In this document: piece after piece, positions 25,460-37,839 of the stretch
How the letters are laid out: each line of letters opens with the position of its first letter
Position numbering within the stretch: position 1 is the stretch's first letter
Assembly (NCBI GenBank): GCA_026874595.1
Contig: CM049310.1
Span: 70,338,556-70,402,555 of the forward strand
Length of the DNA: 64,000 nucleotides
From: Sipunculus nudus
Lineage: Eukaryota > Annelida > Sipuncula > Golfingiida > Sipunculidae
Direction: 5' to 3'
Notes under the pieces: model-generated
The model's database searches: none
Told to the model about the DNA's origin: nothing
What the model saw: only the letters and a program-made list of their open reading frames with translations
Program-made: the position numbers and the translations under genes

Positions 25460-28400
25460 CTGCAAGAACAAAATAGGGAAACAGGAAATTCAAAGACTGT
25501 TTTTCATAAACGCCAAACACGGATCTTTAAGTGATGATGGCTGCCGAAATGATCGCGACGTCCTTTATCATTTAGCCAAAGCTATCGAGTGAAATCTAAG
25601 GTGATTTGAACTTCCGTTTGACGAAACGAAGTGTTTTTTAGGGTTGCTCTTTTTTTAAAGATTCTTTTGGTTTTTCTTGAGCACCCAATTATAACTACAT
25701 TATCACTTCGACATATTTGAATCTCTTTGACGCTAGACTGTTAGATTATTTGTATTAAGTATTTAAATTTTTAAACCATTCATGAATTTTATAGTGTGCG
25801 GCCTCTTTAAAATTTATTTTTCACAGATTAGATGTTGTTATATGTCTATATTTTGTATTTTGCAGCCAGTGCAATTTTATGCATCATTAGAAAATACTTT
25901 CACTGTGTTCGTCAATTCAACTGTACTTTTTCCAGTGTAATTAAGCGACATGTTATGGATGCTTTGAGGAGCCGGTATGGACGTATGTATATTTATAATC
26001 TGCAATATCCGTTACACTGGTCAATTATTTGTAATCGAGCCTCTGTAGTTATTAGTTCCATGCCCAACACGGGGACTAAAAGGATTCGATCGAATTTCCT
26101 TTTAGTGCAGAAAATGCATCTGGAGAAAAAAAAATCAACATTTTTTTTAGAATACACTATTCTTAAAACAAACAAAAATTCAGAAAGGATTGTTCTATCA
26201 TAGAAGCTTTGGAAATAACTTTCCCTTATAAAAATGTCAGTGCTGGGGCCTACAGAACATTATGTTATTTTAAGATAAAAACTAATGAACAAACCATCAT
26301 GGACAGGAACAAATCCCTACTTAAAAACTCGTCTCATCGTAATTTTTACAAAATAATGAAGGCAATGTATTTAGATATCATATAATATCTTGTAATATTG
26401 TAATAAAACCTCCTCCTGGCCGTAATATTAAAAAGGAGAAAATCTGAGATGGACCTAATCGAGAAATTGAAATATCCTAAAAGTTAAAACAGTTTATATT
26501 TCAGTATATATTTTTATATATTAAGGCCTATTTTATTTGCAGCGTTCTATATATACAGAAGATTAGCGCATCCATGACCACCAGTAGTATTCAGAACGAA
26601 GATGTCATGAAATTGATAGCATAGCCTTGATAAATGAAGGTCAGGAGTGTGCAGATGCCTAGTTCACGCGCAAATAACACGCGTCAGCAGATAAAGCTGG
26701 ACATGGCCGAGCGACGGTTTTACAGCCAGCAACAACATGATGTAATAAGACCTTACCCTGATCAATAAGATACCAGTAGTGTCTGAATACTGGGCCGAGC
26801 TTTTGAACAGTCTAAAAACTACTAGTGAACTATAATTGTATATATAGTATATAATCATATAGTTTAACACTCTTTCATATAAAGGTATAACATGCAATGG
26901 CCGGACGTTATTTCACCTTGGTTTGTCTAAAAAGACTTGGGCAGTTGGACCGCTGTACATCCTTTCATTTTACTTGTCCTGGACAGAAGAGAGCAGTTAC
27001 TGGCAGAATTACTGTCCAGTTGGCAGGGTGACAATGTTGTCATATCCTCTGCCATAACCTCTATTGGGGCTGGCTATTGAAGAAACGCTTATATCACTAA
27101 CGATAATCAGCACCATGCTATCGATAGATATCTATATTATCTATGGAAAGTCTCTGAAAATAACAGCGCTTGGTTTCAACGTAGCTGCAGTTTATAAACT
27201 AGATGTGTCGGAACGACACGAATGCCCCCGCCTTGGGCAAATTAGAAACATTTGTAAAATTTTGAAAATTTTTTTAAGTTCAGGAGGTGTCGTATGGTCA
27301 AAAGTAGGTCAACAAGGGCAAAATGCAAACTCGATCTGTAACGGGTCATTATCAAGCAACACACCAAAAATCATGCCAGTATATGCAGGCATTGTGAAAA
27401 AAGTCCATACATGTGCATTTTCCATAAAAATTTCTGTCTTTCATGAAATTTTCTATGTTTAGGAGCCGTAAAACAATCAAAAGTAGGTCAACCGGGATGA
27501 AACGCGAACTTGATCTGTAACTGTCATTATCTGCCCACACATAAAAAATCAGGGTGGTATCTGCAGGCATTGAGGAAAAAAAGTAAGTACATATGCATTT
27601 GTTTTGAAAATTTATATTTTTCATGAAACTTTCTATGTTCAGGAGCAGTCAAATGGTCAAAAATAGGTCAACTGAGAGAAAACAAGAACTCGATCTGTAA
27701 CTGGTCATTATCTGCCTACACACCAAAAATCAGGCCAATATCTGCAGGTATTGTGAAGAAAAGTCTGTACAAGTGTATTTGTCATGAAAATTTATGTTTT
27801 ACATGAAATTTTCTATGTTCAGGAGCCGTAAAACAGTCAAAAGTAGGTCAACCAGGACGAAATGCGAACTCAATCTGTAACTGGTCAATATCTGGCCACA
27901 CACCAAAAATCAGGCCAATATCTGCAGGCATTGCGAAAAAAAGTCCGTACATGTGTATTTGTCATGATATTTCATATTTTTCATGAAATTTTCTATGTTC
28001 AGGAGCCGTAAAACGGTCAAAAGTAGGTCAACCAGGACGAAACGCAAACTCGATCTGTAACAGGTCTATATCTGCCCACACACTAAAAATCAGGCCAATA
28101 TCTGCAGGCATTGCGAAAAAAAGTCTGTACATGTGTATCTTTCATGAATATTTCTATTTCATGAAATTTTCTATGTTTGTACAACGGTCAAAAGTAGGTC
28201 AACCGGGACGAAACGCGAACTTGATCTGTAACTGGTCTATATTTGCCCACACACCGCAAATCAGGCCAATATCTGCAGGCATTGCGAAAAAAAGTCCGTA
28301 CATGTGTATCTGTCATGAATATTTCTATTTTGCATTAAATTTTCTAAGTTTAGGAGCCGTAAAACAGTCAAAAGTAGGTCAACCGGGACAAAACGCGAAC

Positions 28401-30578
28401 TCGATCTGTAACTGGTCTATATCTGCCCACACACCAAAAATTAGGCCAATATCTGCAGGCATTGCGAAAAAAAGTCCGTACAACTGTTTGATTTCGGAAT
28501 GACGGATGGACGGAATGACGGAATGAAGGACATGGGTAAAACTATATGCCCCGGCCACTTTGTGGCGGGGGCATAAAAACAGATAGAAGAGTCCGCATTG
28601 CCATGGTGAAGAAAAAAATGTGTAACAACTGCTTTTAATATTATGCTTTGAATATCTGAATATACTCTCAGTGGCAGTGTTGAACACTATCGTTTTCTGT
28701 GAGATGAAAATCAAGTATTGTTTTAAAGCAAAATTAGTTTGATATGGCACTATATCTATATGAAGACTTTATTCTATATATATATGTGTGTGTATTCGAT
28801 TCTTGTCAGAGCAACCGCACTACTTTTTAATTTAACATATCCCAGCCATTAATATATAGTCCTTTTACATGGATCGATATTTCTTAATATTCTAGAGTAA
28901 TATAATTTATCGCAATATGTAAACTCTTAAAAGTTTAGTCCATATGCTACGCTATAGGATATTGTAACCTCTGGTCAATTTGCTTCCGATCAGGTCCCAC
29001 GATGTAACCGGAGGATTAATGAATCGTATTCAGGCAACCCGATTGTTGTTTCATGTTTAAAGGTTTTGTTTGAGATATTTTATTGATACTAAAATGGACA
29101 TGTATATCACATAATACATGTATCAATGGGATTGAGTGCAAGCTACTTAACGCTTATCTGGACTCTCTCCCAAATGCTTCCAATAAATCAATATATGATG
29201 GCAGTGTTCACAGTGTTTGGATGCTACTGGGTTTAAGTGAGGTGGGGTGCATGGAATGGATGTAGGGTAAGCGAAGGTACGTTGTAAATTTTCTGAGTTA
29301 TAATAATCTTATTTTTTTTTTCTATTATGCATTAAATGGAAGAAAACTATACAAGACTCTTTGTGTTGCATCTGCGTTTCAGGTCTGAGTATATACTGGG
29401 ACTATAGATTTATGAATATCACTTTCAAGGGAAATTATAATGGGGAATATTATATTTTGAACCTTTTGTGTCTTCTATGTATGCAGATACTGATTCGAAA
29501 ATTTCCTTGATTCTGTTGTGGTTTGCATTAGGATTTCCGTAAAGAGTTTCAAGGTCTCCAGTTCTTGTTTAAGGATCAAAGTAGGTCGGGACTTTCCACC
29601 GCTGAAACAAATTTGCTTCCCACAACAATTCAAAACTGGAAACCGGTACCGGAAGTCGTGCTGATGGCATTAGTATCAGCGTATCTATATGGCGTAAATA
29701 ATATCCGTGGATATAATTATACAGATATAGTCTTGCGAACAGGCAGAAACCTGTATTGTGTGCATTCATGCTAATTATAAACCAATAAATGGGCCCGAAA
29801 TATTTAAATCACGATTGCCCTGTAAGGGTTACCAACATATTTGTTGATGTGAGGGCATATTTTAAAACAAGCCAGTGTTTCTCTTGCCGAGGTTGATAAA
29901 TTACTAACACTTAATAATTACAGATAGTTCTATTTTGCTTGGTTAAATGTTAAATGGAACAAATGTTAAGCCTATCAGTTCACTGAGGCTCTGTGTGATA
30001 AATCATACATGTAACCAATGTAATCAAAGGATGCAGTGTTAAATTTTAAAATCAATGTGGTTTATTTAGTCATACATTTATTTGGACGGGCACGTACTTC
30101 TATACAATATTGGCATTACATAAAATAATGTTTTTTTTTAAGTACAAGGAAACAGACGTCATGAAAGAAATGTAAATATTTAAAGGCATGTTCTTCGCGA
30201 TAACTACCCCCCCCCCCCCCAATGTTATATAGACACTGTGCAGAAACTCTTTGGATCTCCATCTGATTTTCGTCTATTTAAATGAAGGTCAGGTGTGTTG
30301 CAGATGCCTCGTGCACGCGCAAATAACACGTATCAGATCTCCATTAATAAATAATTAGCAGGCGGAGCGACGGTTTCAGAGCCAGCAACCACATGATGTA
30401 ATAAGACTTTACTCTGATCAATAAATTATCAGTAGGGTCTGTTTATTGGGCCGAGCTTTTGAACACACTCTTAATAATACTAGTGAACAAATGGGCTATA
30501 AAGATTGTAAATATGATGTAATATTACATATATTTAGTATATAATACGTGAAAATACAATTTATTATAGCGTATACTG

Positions 30579-30632
<54 letters not shown>

Positions 30633-31070
30633 CTCTTAAGAAAAACAACACTGTTAATTCACAACAGTCTGTTTCACGGGATGCGACCCGATCATCAGGT
30701 GAATGTGGTTAGAATATATATATATATATATATAAATGCGTATGCGAATGCCTACCTGCTTGCCCTCGAAGTTCGTCTGGATTTTCTCCAGGTATGCCGT
30801 AGCCGTTACGGATTTATTCCCGTCGGTGAAGGCCACTTTGATCCGCAGACAGGGGAAGGTTGACATTTCACCGTCGTGCGTGTAGCATGACGATTCCTTG
30901 TCCACGATGTCACTCGCCAATACCACACAGTCGGCAGGGTCGTCACGGAAGGCCCGCGCCTGCACGTAGGGGTGTACATACTTCACAGCAAAGGCTATTA
31001 GTAACACCAGCCCAAGGAATGTCAGCATGCCCCCGAACACGTAGGACACCCGACTGCAGCATTCGTCCAT
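25055..31070 (-). CDS. BK (calcium-activated) potassium channel beta-subunit-like protein, two exons
   Basis: Spliced CDS join(25055..25459, 30756..31070) on the minus strand, 239 residues. KCNMB-family proteins sit in the plasma membrane, associate with the Slo1 pore subunit and tune its calcium and voltage gating. Seen here: a short N-terminus; membrane segment 1 at about residues 11-32; a roughly 130-residue loop with six cysteines (48, 62, 74, 106, 116, 143) and one N-glycosylation sequon (N85-K-S); membrane segment 2 at about 166-186; and a 53-residue C-terminal tail. This two-pass topology, the Cys-rich loop, the 'FPCL' motif at 72-75 and an 'ENQ' stretch after C116 match the CaKB family as I know it; vertebrate members are about 190-280 residues. 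Both splice sites are canonical and in phase 0. The start has an in-frame TGA 30 nt upstream (31101-31103). The tail ends ETVL, which resembles a class I PDZ ligand. Untranslated exons are not determined. I cannot assign a specific vertebrate orthologue. Confidence 0.82.
26632..26858 (+). repeat. Intronic dispersed repeat, copy 1
   Basis: Shares with 30280-30547 the ordered blocks 'AAATGAAGGTCAGG', 'CACGCGCAAATAACACG', 'CATGATGTAATAAGAC' and 'GGGCCGAGCTTTTGAACA'. Confidence 0.8.
27200..28576 (+). mobile_element. Tandem-core element: seven units of about 180 bp, with 3' hairpin
   Basis: 'GTAGGTCAAC' or a close variant recurs at 27305, 27483, 27663, 27843, 28023, 28194 and 28374 (spacings 178, 180, 180, 180, 171, 180). 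The array is entered through AATGCCCCCGCC (27221-27232). It is followed by GGACGGAATGACGG-type sequence and a hairpin: stem 28548-28558 / 28562-28572 (11 bp, one mismatch), loop TTT, then ATAAAAA. Tandem core plus 3' hairpin resembles bivalve 'pearl' or Helitron-like non-autonomous elements. The open frames at 28131-28502 (+) and 28379-28750 (-) are by-products. Confidence 0.65.
28780..30270. other. Intronic non-coding sequence
   Basis: No exon with supported splice sites recognised. C tract near 30210-30220. Confidence 0.4.
30280..30547 (+). repeat. Intronic dispersed repeat, copy 2
   Basis: Same-orientation copy of 26632-26858. Confidence 0.8.
30582..30632. repeat. (TA)n microsatellite
   Basis: About 25 TA units. 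A second short tract lies at 30716-30733, 20 nt from the exon 1 donor site. Confidence 0.95.
30756..31070 (-). CDS. Exon 1 of the BK beta-subunit-like gene
   Basis: This exon encodes residues 1-105: the N-terminus, membrane segment 1 and the first half of the extracellular loop (C48, C62, C74). The ATG at 31068-31070 has a favourable context (acc before it, G after it), and an in-frame TGA lies 30 nt upstream. The exon ends AAGCAG followed by gtaggc, a consensus donor at 30755-30754. The open frame runs on into a TA microsatellite (30716-30733); that extension reads as repeated Ile-Tyr and is intronic. Confidence 0.82.
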
Positions 31071-31369
31071 GGTAAATAAGCCTGGCGCACATGGGTACCT
31101 TCACTGACCACGACCCTCAGGCATCACTAACTCACGTGTACAACGATTTAATCACGGCCTCGTGGCAAAAGAGTTAACGATGTCTTACCTCGGGCATTTT
31201 AACACACTATCTCCTTTAATTGTGCTACCCTCTGTCCAATATCCTATATTTCATCCACACACACACTCTATGAAGTATATTCCTTTGAACAACAGAGAAT
31301 GTTCTCTGTAAAGCACTGATATCTTTTGTGTGTAGCTCCTTATTAACTTCAGTTGAATTATATATAATC

Positions 31370-31641
31370 CTGGCAGCCCTCTTTGGCTTCCTTGTACGCC
31401 CTGAGGTATTCTGGTATGGGACTGCTCTGGTTTGTTAACAGGGCCTGCGCCAGATCCAAACCAGCTAGTACCTTAATGTACAGGTTGGAATATGACACTG
31501 GGGTACATCAATCGTCTGCCGGAAAAATTTACTACGGAAGTCTGGTGTTATCTTCTGTGGCATCATGAAGAAACGACACTCCTTCTCCTCATCTTGTAGC
31601 TAATGTGTTATAAGCCGGGTTTTCCCTGGTGTTGGCAGGAC
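31370..31641 (-). pseudogene. Broken coding stretch of unknown family, minus strand
   Basis: After a plausible acceptor (gttttacag, AG at 31643-31642) the minus strand reads as protein-like sequence, but not in one frame. One frame encodes a stretch including EEKECRFFMMPQKITPDF and FFRQTIDVP. It is interrupted by a TAG and then must shift frame to continue as NLYIKVLAGLDLAQALL followed by PEYLRAYKEAKEGCQ. Codon-like composition and soluble-protein character suggest a decayed exon or gene fragment. I do not recognise the family. It lies about 300 bp upstream of exon 1 of the channel gene and is probably unrelated to it. Assembly error is an alternative to true decay. Confidence 0.35.
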
Positions 31642-31649
31642 CTGTAAAA

Positions 31650-34600
31650 CACAGAACATAGACAAAAGCCAGGTAGGGTATCCTTTAGGAATGTTTACAC
31701 TGGACTCTCCACGCCCCTCACTCCGGGTCAGTCTTTGTTTAGTTAGCAAGCGGAGCTGGCCGTTCGGGGCCAGCGTTCTGCCGAAGAACCCTCAGACATC
31801 TGTAAGACTACCTGCTTCATGAAGCGATCTTGTGCCTGTGCGAAAGGATTCATGTATTAGCAGCGCTTCCTTGAAAGCCACGTGGGGCTTTTATCGATTG
31901 TCTGTTTTTAAATAAATAAACCTTAGTAAGTACCTGACACAAGTTTTATAAATCAGGGGAAGAGTATTACCATCTAACATCCAACATTATCATTAAAGAA
32001 ATTATACAGACAATTTCAAAACTTCCTCTTGCTCTAAAACGTAATAATGCAAGCAGATGTATACCAAAAGTACCTGTTAATATTAGATATAAAAATGAGT
32101 AAAAATATTAAAGGTTTTGACTCAGTACTTTAATTAAATTTTGACAAAAACTGAAACAATTTATATACTTTAATATTAATTTGCATTTACTTTTTCATTT
32201 TCAGTTGAAATAATGTCCAATAGGAGACTGGACTTTTAGGAAGTATGTTCAAGGTGAAATTTTTGCTAAGAAAAGGCGACCGAGGAACCTTTGTCATGCG
32301 ATAACTGGTTCAGAGAACTGACTTGTAGGATATATTAATCTACCGCTGAACTTAGCTTGAGGCTATAGTGTAGTCCCGGGAACATTTTTTCAGGTATCAC
32401 TTTACCATGGAACTTGGTCTAGAGCTGCTTTGTCAGTGGGATATTGCCAGTGGTTGACAGTCCAGGAAACATTAGTCATGAGTTCATTAGCTTATAGAAC
32501 ATTGTACAAAGGCCTATTGACCAAGGGAACATGTTCTAAATTATAAACGTGCCCCAGGGACCACTTGTCTGGGGAAGATCAGGACCAAAGCAAGACTTTA
32601 CCAAGGTAAATTTGCTTGGACAAAAAGCACGAATTCCAAATGTCTAATGAATAGACCTTTCAATAGTGACACCTCTCGGTGATTTCTGTTATACAGAAGA
32701 TAAATATAAAATTTTATTATATATAAAATAAAAAAACAACCCTTTTTTTACGGGGTTCTTTTTCAAGTCTCTTTCTTGTGCCTGTTTTCTCTTTACAAAC
32801 TCCTTGACACGGAAGACGTCGATACACTACGCGCATTGCGCATGCTTGTTGAAACTGCCTGTTCGCATCAATACCAGTCATATATCTTTTTGGTTACCAA
32901 GGTTACAACCAGTTTTTTTGTTATATTTAAATACATTCTGTCTGGCGCTATTTCACTGACCCACACTCCTTAATTATATACAAGATCTATGTATATTACA
33001 GTCATACAAGGAGTTTTATATTCCTTCTCAATCAAACAAAAATAATAACTATATTGAAGGTCTGTCGTTTGAGAACTATATTGATTACATGATTAACACA
33101 GGGTATATATTATTCAGGCTTGAACGAGCATGAAACTAAATACTTGCCGTCCGTGCGGGGGAGTGAGCTACATGAGACAGACAAAAGGATGTCGTGATTG
33201 AGAGCGGGCGGACCCTCACAAGGAAGAGCTGCCGGGGAAATGGCTATCTGCAGCGGATGACTGACAGTCTAATGGACTAGGTGGAAAAGGGGTCTGGATG
33301 GTCTGAGGTTTTAGATGTGTATACTTACATCTCTGATAACAGACAGAGTTTTTGTGCCATTTATTGCGTAAAAATAGTATTGGGTGGCCATTGAATGATA
33401 AACGAAACCTAAAACGGCAAAATGTACGGGCTAATGGTGCAGGGTAAGATAAGAAAAGATAAAGAACCGGACAACAGGCCATCTATCCGGTTCCTCTAGA
33501 GATTACCTACAAAGGCAAAGGACTAGTTTGGCATATATAAAATAATCCTTGTTTTCACCAACGCTATCCCATAATCCCCTCAAACTTTTATTTCCGGGGA
33601 ATCATGTCAGGATCTACGACTTACAATATGATTATTCTTAAGTTGGTTAACTGTAAATGCATAGTGGTTTAATCTTAAGCCTGAGTGATTAACTAACTGA
33701 CTAACTAACTATCGATATAAGAATATATTGAAGGGACTGTTTCATCATCCACTATTCATGACGCGTGTAGGCAAGGCCATTGCGAACTTGACAAAAAAGG
33801 AGCAGTGACACTGAACATGAACTATTATACAAGGCAGATTTTTGGGAAATGTGCATATCGGCAAACTATGCAAATTATGTTAACACAAATGAAACACAAG
33901 TACATTGCTAGACAGACGCCAGACTTGCACTCGCTCACTTCAAAGACAGGCATAGGCCTATTTGTCGAGCTATCGTGTTCACCGAACGGCAGAATTCTCA
34001 AAGAGCTTTGCCGATTTATAAAACTCATAATTCATCAGCAGCCATAAATGTGCACATTAAGACAAGACGCCAGCCATTATATTACCAGTACCTGCCAATA
34101 AAAAGCGTTACTTGCACTTGTTAGAAAGTTGCAGTTTTGTCGAGTCGGTGTAGTGCAGATAATATAATAAACAAGCCTTACCGGTAAAATTTATAATTGG
34201 CGGGCCATATTTCCAATCGGCCTGGATTCTCCGAAATGACAGAGCGTTATAAATCCGAAAAAACACACATTATCGCCAGCCCAGTCTGGTTTGCTGTAGG
34301 AACAGGTCTGGAACAGTAAATGCAAATGCTTAATCTGTCGACCACGTGAATACATAGCAGACCTTAAACCAGATTATTGACACAGAGCTGCAAGTGTATG
34401 TGGAGGGAACGTGCAGATGGTAGACCGAAATGTTGACAATAGTACAAGGACCTGAACTGTCTAAACAAGAGTCCCTTCCCTGACCGTGTAATACACCTGT
34501 CGTTTATGATCACAGGATTGGATACCTCTGGCAAAGCAAGTTAACATTAAATCGCAGTTTTTTGTTAATACATGTCAAAGACAGAAGACATTAGGACAGG

Positions 34601-35885
34601 AGAATGGCTGATGGACGGCGGTACCGCTCCAAGAAGATGGGTCCTTTGTGCCAGTTGTCTGGAAAGGAGAGATAGTAAAGACAATCTGGGACCCGACACA
34701 TCTGCTCTTTAAGCTTTAACCAGCTGATTCAAACACCGGTGACCGGGTTTTACGTAGAAACGTTAACCTGATATATTGCACGCACTTTAACTGGACGTCT
34801 GTCTGCTTCACTGGCTGTTCTTTTCTGTGCCATTGTCTTTCATCAGAAAACACAGCTTAGATATGATCTTTTTTGCCATTGTCATTCATTAAAGAACACA
34901 GCTTAGAGATGGCAAATGTTATAACATTTATATAGATAATAATCCGTCTAAACAAGAGATAGTGATACGTTAAGGATGTGAATGTCATACACAACATGTA
35001 GTGCATTTTAATCAAACTAAGAAAAAATACAAAATCCAAATAAAATTAGATGTTATGTTTCCTAAATCTAAATGAAATATAAATTCCAATCAAAAGGGGC
35101 CTGACGCTCGATTTGTCACACCTTGATACCACAGTGTACATCACACTGTACAGATATAGCCTATACCTGTACAGAATTCCGGGGAAGGAACTGACCTGCT
35201 ATTGGTAAAGACATTTTCAAAACCCGCATTTTTAAATAAACACTGTTTAAAAAGGAAAAATATTGATTTGTCTATGAATAAAGATCATACAGATATATGC
35301 CCTTCAAGGCAAAATTTAAGTCATCAGAAATCAGACAACGTTTACACAAAAGTTAAACATTTCTTCCTGTTAATTGACATAGAAGCATTACTCTTTAAGC
35401 ATTACTCAGGCAAAGGCAATAGTGGAAAACGTAAATACTGCATTACAGCAAGCACATAGGTGGTGCTAAACAGTACCTGAGCAAGCTAGCAGTGATAAAC
35501 CGAGCACGGGCGGGGCTAAGGAGGTCCTTAATGGCAGAACCGTTAGAGCTACGATGGATCAAATTGGTGGATGGGGTCTTCAGCGGCGTTATAATTAGAA
35601 ATCAGTGAGCCTCAGTCCCGGGAGACCGGCTAATACACGCTAAGATCAGGTCGGCTGGGTTCTGATAAACGCCGAGCACCGCAAGTCACCGCGGATACTT
35701 TTGTTTCACAAAAGTCATCTACAGATCATACTGGCTTTCTGGGTCGTCTGTCTTTATTACTATTATCATCAGCAAGTGCACCACCTGACGCGAGCAGCTA
35801 CCCAATGGTTTCACCGGGAGAAAAGAATATTAGCCAGCTAATTGATCCCAAGACGTGTCTGTTAAAAGAAATATTTTGAACCTTC
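31650..35885. other. Non-coding sequence
   Basis: No gene recognised. 32220-32580 shows loose repetition of 'GGGAACAT / CAGGAAACATT / CCATGGAACTTGG' motifs, suggesting an old degenerate tandem repeat. Confidence 0.4.
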
Positions 35886-35888
35886 TTT

Positions 35889-36208
35889 ATTGCCTTCGCT
35901 AGGAGGATATGCGTTTATTCGCGTTCGTATGTTGTATTTGTAAGTGGGTGTTTGTTCACAACATAACTCACGCAATCATCAACGGAATCTCAAAAAATTT
36001 TCAAGGTAGAATCGGTTAGATTCTTGTGTGGATCCAGCACATGGTCCGGATTCAGGAATGTCAGTAAGGAATATTAACACATGTACAGTCACTTATATAC
36101 ATGTACGAATGAACCTAGGAATATGGGCCGAACAAGTGAATGCAAATACGGCTTTGGGAGCTTCTAACAATAGGGACCCCAACATGGCGCAGGCTAGCAT
36201 TCCTTAGA
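35889..36208 (-). repeat. Dispersed repeat, copy 2 of an inverted pair
   Basis: Reverse-complement copy of 21587-21912. Confidence 0.6.
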
Positions 36209-36209
36209 A

Positions 36210-37830
36210 CGGAGATTTATAGTCATTCCATATATTTAATATTGCAATTACGTAAGAAATATGTAAATGAGTGAGGACATTCTTTTCTAGGATGCCCTAC
36301 CATGTGGTGATGAAGGTAGTCACATCAGTTTCACATCAATTGATTATGAAATTAAGTCATTGTGGTCTCCTAAGAAAAATAAACCTTTGAAATATTAATA
36401 GAAGCTGAAGGGACATGACGGTTATTTTAACAGTTTTCATGTAGTAAAAGTAAAAATACAATCAAATTAAAATAATAAACCCGGTTTAATGCCACACAAT
36501 GTTTGAACATTTGTCAGATTGAACAAATAAAGACACCAAAAACGAATCAAGTGATCTATCAAAGTGGAATATCAGCCTAATTAGAATAAAATATCACATA
36601 TTGGCATTTTTATCCCGTGACGCGGGTGGTTTCTCTGTCATAGTGTCAATATGTCAAAGCTAGAGAATATTTATATTATACGATTCAGAGGCTTTTATAT
36701 TGTATAGAGATGTATGCAGTATTACTACATTGATAATGTACACATTGTTCTAGGATTTCTATTCTCTTACTGTCGGCTGCTCGAGAATTCGGGGACGTGT
36801 GCAAAAGGCTTCCAATAGTATGGGTTGTGAAGACTGCAGCTTCGAATTTGTAAGAAATAAAAACGGTCACGGTGACCTAATTTTACAGTGAAAGAAGAAT
36901 TTACCTTCTTCTGCAGAGGATTTTGAATTTCTCGGCTTTTTATTTGAACAAAAGGGTAACACACACGAGAAGTTAAAAATATAACAACTGCCTCGAATGA
37001 TTTTTTTTGTCGGGGGGGGGGGGGGGGGGGCTCAACCTATTTCTTTTACACTTGGTTGCGCAGGAACATATTTTGCACCAGATGTTTCAGTTCATAGTTC
37101 CATGCAAAAGTAATTTCTCGGGGGTTACCAGTTCAAACCAATCGACATGCGGCAATGATAAATATATGATTGTAGAGCTATATGACAAGGTCCGTTGTCA
37201 GTGTGTCAGACGAAGGCAAGCCTCCGGGGCAAGTAAGTAAATTGGATTGACTCTAACAAGCCTAAGATAACAAGCTTCTCATATCAATCAATGAGCCAGC
37301 CTAAAATGATGCCGTATAACTCGTGGTGCCAGTCTCAGCGGACCATGGTCAGAGCCAAAATATACGTGTCAGCTGTCACCAACGGCCAATCAGATCTTCT
37401 GATTGGGTTGTTAAGCGCAACCAGCTCAAGTCGTCTGATCAATACACGTCAGAAGCTGGATGAGCAATAACGACAGATACAGCAAGCAGCCAGCACTGTG
37501 ATGAAAAAGAAACATCCCACAGACATGTAGAGAAAACTGATAAAAAAATATTTCGTAATTCCTTAAAAACTCCGTCTAGTTAATCAGACTAGTGTGGAAT
37601 GAGACCGACTCTGCAGCCTCTCTGCTGCCTCAAAATAAGCTGTCATCGATATCACCTCATCAGACATAATATTATAGAGAGTCCGTTTAAATTTTTTTTT
37701 TGATTTTTTGGTAATGTCTTGGGAATACAAATTACATTTCAGTCGCAACTTATATTGTCTTGACTTGTTTCTAGCACTGGCATTATAAATAAATATATAA
37801 AGACGACGACTGTGAAACAATGCGACCATC
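36210..37830. other. Non-coding sequence
   Basis: It contains a 19-nt G tract (37012-37030) and a possible SINE tail on the minus strand (37110-37150). No gene recognised. Confidence 0.4.
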
Positions 37831-37839
37831 GATATCTAT

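Larger units (their letters stand above)
25460..30755 (-). other. 5.3 kb intron of the BK beta-subunit-like gene
   Basis: GT-AG phase-0 intron, 5296 nt. It contains a seven-unit array of about 180 bp (27.2-28.58 kb), two same-orientation copies of a dispersed repeat (26632-26858 and 30280-30547) and two TA microsatellites near its 5' end. The rest is AT-rich with no recognisable exon. An extra small phase-0 exon cannot be excluded from sequence alone. Confidence 0.7.

Noticed and set aside
28131-28750. Two 123-residue frames on opposite strands
   Set aside because: They fall in or at the edge of the 180-bp tandem array and have no independent coding signal.
30681-31075. Plus-strand frames overlapping exon 1
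   Set aside because: Antisense shadows of the channel exon.
31383-31568. 61-residue plus-strand frame
   Set aside because: Shadow of the protein-like minus-strand stretch at 31370-31641.
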